Below are positions 7,391 through 13,604 of a DNA stretch of 15,968 nucleotides, in pieces. Origin of the DNA: CAZLYX01 sp964563885 (lineage in GTDB: Bacteria; Pseudomonadota; Gammaproteobacteria; Burkholderiales; Neisseriaceae); NCBI GenBank assembly GCA_964563885.1, contig CAZLYX010000046.1, forward strand, positions 1-15,968, read 5' to 3'. Made by a program: the position numbers and the translations under genes. Every line of letters starts with the position of its first letter. Position 1 is the first letter of the stretch. A model generated the notes under the pieces. That model was not told where the DNA came from and ran no database searches. It worked only from the letters and a program-made list of their open reading frames with translations.

Positions 7391-9154
7391 ATGTCACAAT
7401 CCGAAAAACCCAATACGTCAGACCCTAAAGCAAAATTACCAGACACTCCACTGTCAGACAACGAGCGCCTTAAGGGCGAAAGTGAGCACTTACGCGGCAC
7501 CATTACCAATGATTTACACGATGGTCTCACTGGCGGCTTTAATGGTGACAATTACCAACTAATTAGATTTCACGGCATGTATGAGCAAGATGATCGCGAC
7601 ATTCGAGCCGAACGCATGGAACAAAAGCTAGAACCACTAAAAAATGTGATGCTACGCTGCCGTTTGCCTGGCGGCATCATCAGCCCTCAACAATGGTTGG
7701 GCATAGATCAGTTTGCCAGCGAACACACCATATATCAAAGTATTCGCATCACTAATCGCCAAACTTTCCAGTTTCACGGAGTGCTTAAAGATGACATTAA
7801 ACCCATGCATCAATGGTTACACCAGCTGGGTTTAGACTCTATCGCCACTGCCGGTGATGTTAACCGCAACGTGCTGTGCACCTCAAACCCAGTGGAATCC
7901 AGGCTCCATAAGCAGGCCTATGAATGGGCTAAAAAAATCTCTGAACACCTGCTGCCGCAAACTCGCGCCTATGCAGAAATTTGGTTAGACGGTGAGAAAC
8001 TGCACAGCAGCGAAGACAAGCAAACCATTGAGCCGATTTTGGGAGACCATTACTTACCACGTAAATTTAAAACCACCGTGGTTATACCACCATTAAATGA
8101 CGTCGATATTCACGCCAACGACCTAAACTTTGTTGCCATTGAAAACAAAGGTGAGCTGATAGGTTTTAACGTGCTGGTAGGCGGCGGTCTGTCTATGGAA
8201 CACGGCAATCAGGCTACCTACCCCAACACCGCGCGTGAGTTTGGCTTTATTAAGCTGGAACACACGTTGGCCTGCGCTGGCGCCGTAGTGACCACCCAAC
8301 GTGATTGGGGCAATCGCAGCGACCGAAAAGCTTCAAAAACTCGCTACACCCTAGAGCGTGTGGGTACTGAAAATTTTATTGCCGAAGTGGAAACTCGTAT
8401 GGGCGTGGCTTTCGAACCGATTAGACCCTACCATTTTACTGCTCGCGGCGACCACATCGGTTGGGTGACCGGCGAAGACAATCGTCATCACCTCACCCTG
8501 TTTATTGAAAATGGTCGTTTAATCGATCTGCCTGAGCGACCACTCAAAAGCGGCGTGCGGGCACTGGCGGAGGTGCATCAGGGTGACTTTAGATTAACCG
8601 CCAACCAAAACCTCATTGTGGCAAACGTAGAAGAAACAGACAAAGCCAATATAGAAGCCATTGCACGCGCTCATGGCCTGATTCGCGCTGATCTCACCCC
8701 GCAGCGCCAAGCCTCAATGGCCTGTGTTTCTTTCCCGACCTGCCCGTTGGCCATGGCCGAAGCCGAACGTTTTCTACCCGAGTTTACTAATCATATTGAA
8801 TCCATTATGGCCAGTCATGATGTTGCCGACGAAGACATTGTACTGCGTGTTACTGGCTGCCCCAACGGTTGTGGCCGTGCCATGCTGGCTGAAATCGCAC
8901 TGGTCGGCAAAGCCATCGGTCGCTACAACCTCCACCTAGGCGGTAATCGCGCAGGTACACGTATTCCACGCATGTTCCGTGAAAACATCACCGCTGCTGA
9001 GATTCTTATCCTGCTAGACGAGCTAATTGGGCAATGGGCTAAAACCCGCCACTCTCAAGAAGACTTTGGCGATTTTGTGATTCGCAGTGGCGTGGTTAAG
9101 CCAGTTATCAACGCTGCAAAAGACTTTTATCACCCAGAGCATGTCAACGCCTAA
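7391..9154 (+). CDS. cysI: Sulfite reductase hemoprotein CysI (beta subunit)
   Basis: CysI reduces sulfite to sulfide by six electrons at a siroheme coupled to a [4Fe-4S] cluster. The four cluster cysteines are at 445, 451, 490 and 494 (CVSFPTC and CPNGC). Their spacing of 6, 39 and 4 equals that of E. coli CysI (434, 440, 479, 483). Other family segments are LRCRLPGG (88-95), DVNRNVLC (156-163), the basic pair Lys225/Lys227 in RKFK that corresponds to active-site lysines 215/217, and LGGNRAGTRIPR (516-527). At 587 residues it is slightly longer than the E. coli protein (570), the extra lying in a polar N-terminal tail. AAGGA upstream of the ATG supports the start. It depends on siroheme from CysG and electrons from CysJ, both encoded here. 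Confidence 0.97.
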   Translation: MSQSEKPNTSDPKAKLPDTPLSDNERLKGESEHLRGTITNDLHDGLTGGFNGDNYQLIRFHGMYEQDDRDIRAERMEQKLEPLKNVMLRCRLPGGIISPQQWLGIDQFASEHTIYQSIRITNRQTFQFHGVLKDDIKPMHQWLHQLGLDSIATAGDVNRNVLCTSNPVESRLHKQAYEWAKKISEHLLPQTRAYAEIWLDGEKLHSSEDKQTIEPILGDHYLPRKFKTTVVIPPLNDVDIHANDLNFVAIENKGELIGFNVLVGGGLSMEHGNQATYPNTAREFGFIKLEHTLACAGAVVTTQRDWGNRSDRKASKTRYTLERVGTENFIAEVETRMGVAFEPIRPYHFTARGDHIGWVTGEDNRHHLTLFIENGRLIDLPERPLKSGVRALAEVHQGDFRLTANQNLIVANVEETDKANIEAIARAHGLIRADLTPQRQASMACVSFPTCPLAMAEAERFLPEFTNHIESIMASHDVADEDIVLRVTGCPNGCGRAMLAEIALVGKAIGRYNLHLGGNRAGTRIPRMFRENITAAEILILLDELIGQWAKTRHSQEDFGDFVIRSGVVKPVINAAKDFYHPEHVNA

Positions 9155-9168
9155 CCAAGGACACTAAG

Positions 9169-10224
9169 ATGAACCCTATTACCAAGCTATTTAGCCCTCG
9201 AGGCTTAATCATTATTGGCCTAAGTTTGGCATTGACAGCTTGCGACAGCGCACCCTCAACAGCCATAGATAAAAATGCTAAATCGCCAACCACGTTAAGC
9301 TTAATGAACGTGTCTTATGATGTTACTCGCGATTTTTATAAGGCCTACAACCCAACATTTGTGGCTAACTATGAACGTGATCACCCAGGCAGCCAGATCA
9401 CTATTTCTCAATCACACGGCGGTTCCACTAAGCAAACACTTGCTGTGGCCAATGGTCTGCAAGCCGATGTAATCACCATGAATCAGACTAGCGACGTTAA
9501 TCTATTGGTTAAACGCGGTTTAGTTGGCACGAATTGGCAACAACAATTTCCAAATCTGGCCATGCCTTATAGCAGCACCTCGGTGTTCATGGTACGTAAA
9601 GGCAATCCAAAAAAAATCCATGAGTGGGCCGACTTAGTCAACAATCAAGCTCAAGTGATTTTTGCCAATCCCAAAACTTCGGGCAGTGGCCGTTTTGCTT
9701 TTTTGGCCGCTTACGCTAGCGCACTTAAAGAACATAACGGCGACCATGCGGCAGCTAAAATATTTATGACTGCATTATTTAAAAATATCCCCGTTTTAGA
9801 CAGCGGCGGTCGCGCCGCCACTACAACCTTTATACAAAGGCAAATTGGCGACGTCTTAGTAGCACCTGAAAACGAAGCTCAGCTAGCCCTACGTGAATTT
9901 GGCTCAAACGATTTTGAAGTAATCTACCCTAGTTATTCGATTGTGATTGAAAGTCCTGTGGCCATAGTATCCAGCGTAACCAAAGCCAAGAATACAGATG
10001 CTGTGGCTAAAGCTTACTTACAAGGCCTCTGGGATAAGCCCGCACAAGAGTTAGCCGCCTCATTATTCTTGCGCCCACAAAATCCTGAAGTTTTGGCTGC
10101 TAATGCGGCACAGTTTCCCAATATTGAGCGTTTTTTAGCTCAAGATGTATTTGGCAGCTGGGACACTATTATGAGTACTTATTTTGCAGATGGTGGCGTG
10201 CTAGACCAAATCAGCCGGCCTTAA
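9169..10224 (+). CDS. sbp: Sulfate-family ABC transporter substrate-binding lipoprotein (Sbp/CysP-like)
   Basis: This is the solute-binding protein of the sulfate importer. Family blocks are SYDVTRDFY (49-57), QSHGGSTKQ (81-89), NPKTSGSGR (167-175) and IGDVLVAPENEA (226-237). The N terminus is a lipoprotein signal: Pro-Arg-Gly, a hydrophobic stretch (13-24), and the lipobox LTAC with Cys25 as the predicted lipidated residue. Asp26 at position +2 is the inner-membrane retention residue of the E. coli Lol rule. Classical Sbp is instead a soluble periplasmic protein. Of the sulfate ligands of Salmonella Sbp, Asp11, Ser45, Ser130 and Gly131 match Asp51, Ser86, Ser171 and Gly172, but Gly132 is Ser173, Ala173 is Gly214 and Trp192 is Pro233. 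Sulfate or thiosulfate is inferred from context, and another oxyanion is possible. AAGGA seven bases upstream sets the start; the gene follows cysI by 14 bases. Length is 351, against about 329 in E. coli. Confidence 0.88.
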   Translation: MNPITKLFSPRGLIIIGLSLALTACDSAPSTAIDKNAKSPTTLSLMNVSYDVTRDFYKAYNPTFVANYERDHPGSQITISQSHGGSTKQTLAVANGLQADVITMNQTSDVNLLVKRGLVGTNWQQQFPNLAMPYSSTSVFMVRKGNPKKIHEWADLVNNQAQVIFANPKTSGSGRFAFLAAYASALKEHNGDHAAAKIFMTALFKNIPVLDSGGRAATTTFIQRQIGDVLVAPENEAQLALREFGSNDFEVIYPSYSIVIESPVAIVSSVTKAKNTDAVAKAYLQGLWDKPAQELAASLFLRPQNPEVLAANAAQFPNIERFLAQDVFGSWDTIMSTYFADGGVLDQISRP

Positions 10225-10245
10225 TTTTATCAATCAGGATTTCTC

Positions 10246-11082
10246 ATGCGCTTATTGACCACCGCCACGGTATTGCCTGGCTTTCGCCTCAGCCTTGCCA
10301 TCTCCATCTTTTGGTTGTCGCTGCTGGTATTTCTACCGTTTGCTATGCTGGGCTTGAGTGTCACCAACATGGGCTGGGCAAATGCCTGGCACACCATAAC
10401 CGATGCGCGTGTACTGGCCGCGCTGTGGTTGACATTAAAGCTATCCCTATATGCCACATTGGTAAACATCGTGTTTGGTAGTCTACTTGCATGGGTGCTG
10501 GTGCGATATGAATTTTGGGGAAAAAGCCTTGTTAATGCATTGATAGATTTACCTTTTGCACTACCCACCGCCGTCACTGGTATTGCTTTAGCCACACTGT
10601 ATGCGCCCAATGGTTTAATCGGTCAGTGGTTTTCTAAAATCAACATCAAAATTGCTTTTACCCCTATTGGTATTTTGTTGGCGTTAATCGTAGTGAGTCT
10701 GCCATTTGTAGTACGAGCAGTACAGCCAGTACTGGCTCAGTTACAGCCTGAATGGGAAGAAGCCGCCACTACTTTGGGGGCAAATCGCTTGACCATATTT
10801 AGAAGAGTGCTGTTACCAGAATTGCTGCCAGCTTTGTTAATGGGATCAGGCATGATGTTTGCCCGCGCTACTGGCGAGTATGGCTCGGTGATTTTTATCG
10901 CAGGCAACCTGCCATTTGTATCGGAAATTTTGCCACTAATCATCAATGCCAAGCTGGAGCAGTTTGATGTACAGGGAGCCGCAGCTGTGGCCTTGTTCAT
11001 GTTACTCATCTCATTCTTCATTTTATTTGCGATCAACGTGATGCAGTGGTTTTTAACTAAACGTATGGGACGCCATTCATGA
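10246..11082 (+). CDS. cysT: Sulfate ABC transporter permease CysT (CysU)
   Basis: This is one of the two membrane-spanning subunits of the sulfate/thiosulfate importer in the inner membrane. The 278 residues (277 in E. coli) contain about six hydrophobic segments, the first at about 17-38 and the last at about 247-267. The cytoplasmic EAA loop that docks on CysA reads EEAATTLGANRLTIFRRVLL (171-190) and is followed by proline. AGGA six bases before the ATG supports the start. It lies 21 bases after the binding-protein gene, and its stop overlaps the cysW start by four bases (ATGA), so translation is probably coupled. Confidence 0.93.
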   Translation: MRLLTTATVLPGFRLSLAISIFWLSLLVFLPFAMLGLSVTNMGWANAWHTITDARVLAALWLTLKLSLYATLVNIVFGSLLAWVLVRYEFWGKSLVNALIDLPFALPTAVTGIALATLYAPNGLIGQWFSKINIKIAFTPIGILLALIVVSLPFVVRAVQPVLAQLQPEWEEAATTLGANRLTIFRRVLLPELLPALLMGSGMMFARATGEYGSVIFIAGNLPFVSEILPLIINAKLEQFDVQGAAAVALFMLLISFFILFAINVMQWFLTKRMGRHS

Positions 11083-11972
11083 ATCCAAATAGCCAACACA
11101 ATATCCACATGACCGAGCCGCTGTGGGTAAAAACACTATTAATATCATTGGCTATATGTTTCATCACCCTAATGCTGGTGTTGCCATTGGTATCAGTATT
11201 TATTGAAGCCTTTCGACAGGGCTGGAAATTGTATGTAGCTGCGCTAACTGAAGCCGATGCGGTGGCCGCCATTAAACTCACCTTGCTGACTGCCGCCATT
11301 GTGGTGCCCATTAACGCAGTTTTAGGCGTGGCAATGGCATGGTTGCTGACTCGATTTGAGTTTAAGGGTAAGCAATGGTTAACCACCTTATTAGATCTAC
11401 CTTTTTCTGTGTCGCCTGTCGTGGCTGGATTGATGTTTGTACTATTGTTTGGTAGCAATAGCCTGCTGGGTGGCTGGCTAGAAGCACATGGATTACAGGT
11501 TATTTTTGCCATCCCTGGCATTATTTTAGCGACATTATTTGTAACGTTTCCATTTGTTGCTCGCGAAATCATGCCTGTTATGCAGGCTCAAGGTGACGAT
11601 GAAGAACAGGCCGCACTGATTTTAGGTGCCAGCGGTTGGCAAATGTTTTGGCGGATTACCTTGCCCAATATTAAATGGGCATTGTTTTACGGAGTTATCC
11701 TAACCAATGCTCGCGCCATGGGTGAATTTGGCGCTGTAAGTGTGGTATCTGGCCATATCCGTGGGCAGACCAACACCATTCCACTGTTCGTCGAAATTAT
11801 GTACAACGAATACAACTTTGTTGCTGCCTTTGCTGCCGCCAGTCTACTCGCCTTTCTTGCATTGCTAACAATGGCACTACAACACCTTATGACCTACTCG
11901 CAGCAACGTAAATATACCAAGGCAGTATTAAAACGCAGCTCTTCTACGACTCTAGAAAGGCCGACATTATGA
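11079..11972 (+). CDS. cysW: Sulfate ABC transporter permease CysW
   Basis: This is the second inner-membrane permease subunit, which pairs with CysT around the translocation path. The 297 residues begin with a polar leader and a hydrophobic segment at about 18-42, and further segments run to about 270. The EAA loop is EEQAALILGASGWQMFWRIT (175-194), followed by LP. DLPFSVSPVVAGL (106-118) corresponds to DLPFALPTAVTGI in CysT, as expected for paralogous permeases. Its start overlaps the end of cysT and its end overlaps cysA, each by four bases. A later in-frame ATG (residue 11, MTEPLW) could be the true start, but the overlap favours the first. Confidence 0.93.
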   Translation: MNPNSQHNIHMTEPLWVKTLLISLAICFITLMLVLPLVSVFIEAFRQGWKLYVAALTEADAVAAIKLTLLTAAIVVPINAVLGVAMAWLLTRFEFKGKQWLTTLLDLPFSVSPVVAGLMFVLLFGSNSLLGGWLEAHGLQVIFAIPGIILATLFVTFPFVAREIMPVMQAQGDDEEQAALILGASGWQMFWRITLPNIKWALFYGVILTNARAMGEFGAVSVVSGHIRGQTNTIPLFVEIMYNEYNFVAAFAAASLLAFLALLTMALQHLMTYSQQRKYTKAVLKRSSSTTLERPTL

Positions 11973-13054
11973 GCATCGAAATTCAACATCTAAACAAACA
12001 CTATGGCCATACTCAGGTATTGCATAATATCAATCTCAGTGTACCCACCGGCCAACTGATTTCTCTACTTGGTCCCAGCGGATGTGGTAAAACCACATTA
12101 TTGCGAACGATAGCAGGCTTAGAAGCCGCGAGCGATGGCCATATTTTTCTTGATGGTATTGATGTCAGCAATAAAACTGTTAATGAGCGTGGAATAGGCT
12201 TTATGTTTCAAAACTATGCTTTATTTCGCCACATGAGCGTATTTGAAAACGTTGCCTTTGGATTGCAGGTGTTACCGCGTGCAAAAAGACCAACTAAGCA
12301 AGTCATTCACGATAAAGTCATGGCATTACTTGAACTGGTACAGCTACCGCATCTTTCGCACGCTTATCCAACCAGCTTGTCTGGTGGCCAGCGCCAACGA
12401 GTTGCACTAGCACGCTCATTAGCAGTATCGCCAAAATTATTATTGTTAGATGAGCCTTTTGGCGCACTTGATGCCAAGGTACGCAAAGAGCTGCGCACTT
12501 GGCTACGCGACATTCACCACGAATTGGGCATTACCAGCCTCTTAGTAACCCACGATCAAGAAGAAGCGCTCGCTATTTCAGACCAAATCGTGGTGATGAA
12601 CCACGGTATCATTGAGCAAGTCGGCGATCCCCAAAGCCTATATCAGCAACCAGACAATGCCTTCGTCACCGAATTTTTAGGTGAAGTGAATGTGTTTAGC
12701 GGCCGCCAACATGGATCAGAATTTGTGGTGGGCACTTATCGTTATCCAGTGAGTGGTTTCACAGAATCGGTGCGGCAAGCAGCCATGGCGTATGTGCGCC
12801 CACATGAGCTGCTGTTGTCGCGTGGATTAACCCAACCAGCTCTAGCACAAGGCCAAATCACCCGCATTGAAGCTTTTGGACCAATGGTGCGCCTCAGCCT
12901 AAAGCGCAATCACGATAAGGGTAAAAACATCGACGTTTTACTCACCCACGCCGAACAGCTAGAAGCTCAATACGCTTTAAACGAAATTGTTGCGGTCACA
13001 CCCAGACAAGCAAAAGTATTCACTGAAACCGAGCTAGTAGAATTTATGATTTAA
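11969..13054 (+). CDS. cysA: Sulfate ABC transporter ATP-binding protein CysA
   Basis: CysA is the cytoplasmic ATPase that powers sulfate import. The 361 residues (365 in E. coli) show the Walker A GPSGCGKTT (35-43), the Q-loop glutamine at 81 in MFQNYALF, the signature LSGGQRQ (137-143), the Walker B LLLLDEP (157-163) and the switch histidine at 195 in VTHD. A C-terminal regulatory TOBE-like part (about 235-355) carries the CysA-typical YVRPHELLL. AAAGG eight bases before the ATG supports the start, which overlaps the cysW stop by four bases. It is the last gene of the cluster. Confidence 0.95.
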   Translation: MSIEIQHLNKHYGHTQVLHNINLSVPTGQLISLLGPSGCGKTTLLRTIAGLEAASDGHIFLDGIDVSNKTVNERGIGFMFQNYALFRHMSVFENVAFGLQVLPRAKRPTKQVIHDKVMALLELVQLPHLSHAYPTSLSGGQRQRVALARSLAVSPKLLLLDEPFGALDAKVRKELRTWLRDIHHELGITSLLVTHDQEEALAISDQIVVMNHGIIEQVGDPQSLYQQPDNAFVTEFLGEVNVFSGRQHGSEFVVGTYRYPVSGFTESVRQAAMAYVRPHELLLSRGLTQPALAQGQITRIEAFGPMVRLSLKRNHDKGKNIDVLLTHAEQLEAQYALNEIVAVTPRQAKVFTETELVEFMI

Positions 13055-13109
13055 CCAATATCAACAAACTATTTCAGCTTTCTATATAAACTTTTTAGAT
13101 AATAAGAAT

Positions 13110-13140
13110 AGGCCTGCTCGTTTACTCACACAGCAGGCCT
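13110..13140 (+). terminator. GC-rich hairpin after cysA, weak terminator candidate
   Basis: A perfect nine-base stem (AGGCCTGCT at 13110-13118, AGCAGGCCT at 13132-13140) encloses a 13-base loop, 56 bases after the cysA stop. The following bases, TACCTTACC, are not a real T run, so efficient intrinsic termination is doubtful. It may protect the mRNA 3' end while the stronger terminator at 13300 ends transcription. Confidence 0.5.
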
Positions 13141-13604
13141 TACCTTACCCTAAACTAAATTATTTTAATCATCAGACATAAGGCGAAAACAGCGTGTAAT
13201 ACAGCACAGCACTAAAACACTGCTGTTGTGCGGCTAAACTATATTTAATTTAATTAACAGATCTCCAGTTCAACTCTAGTGTCGACACCAAATAGAAGCA
13301 AAAGCTCACAGCGATGTGAGCTTTTTTGTTTGTGGCTTGGCCTAATACAAGAAATGTATTCGGGTCGTATTTTGATAATATTATAGTATTGTATTTTTTT
13401 TGCCAATTGCTCTGAACAATATTGACCGCTATCACAATACAGCTTTTATTTTAAAATTCACTTGAATTTGTTGGTCAATTTTATTTAATTATGAAAAATT
13501 AGGATTAAAAGGCTTGCTGAAATTCTGTACACTCCTAGCGTACTCAACTCGATCAAAACGAGATGCCAGCGGCGTCACAAATCATCTACACTTCGTCAAC
13601 TCAG
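13141..13604. other. AT-rich spacer between the convergent cysA and hsdR genes
   Basis: No gene is supported in this stretch. A 61-codon minus-strand frame at 13250-13435 crosses the terminator hairpin, has no good ribosome binding site and matches no family I know. The spacer holds the terminator at 13300-13327, the perfect palindrome GTGTCGACAC at 13279-13288, and a six-base inverted repeat AATACA/TGTATT (13344-13349 and 13355-13360). It is visibly richer in A and T than the genes on either side. Confidence 0.5.
13300..13327. terminator. Rho-independent terminator between convergent genes
   Basis: An eleven-base perfect stem (AAAAGCTCACA at 13300-13310, TGTGAGCTTTT at 13315-13325) closes on the four-base loop GCGA, and the plus strand continues as T to 13327. 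In the minus direction the stem also ends in four T, so it could serve hsdR as well. It lies about 245 bases after cysA and 278 bases beyond the hsdR stop, as expected for a shared terminator. Confidence 0.85.

Noticed and set aside
11057..11572. A 171-codon minus-strand frame opposite cysW
   Set aside because: It lies wholly opposite well-supported permease genes and its composition is that of an antisense shadow.
13201..13234. Imperfect hairpin around CAGCACAGCA and TGCTGTTGTG
   Set aside because: Only six contiguous pairs with flanking mismatches and no T run, so it is not called as a terminator.
13264..13290. A tRNA 3' end (GTTCAA followed by ACACCA)
   Set aside because: With GTTCAA set as the T-loop, the T-stem has mismatches and the distance to CCA is one base short of a normal acceptor arm. 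No matching 5' half is present upstream, so no tRNA gene is called.
13250..13435. A 61-codon minus-strand frame in the cysA-hsdR spacer
   Set aside because: It runs straight through the strong terminator hairpin and has no convincing ribosome binding site or family resemblance.
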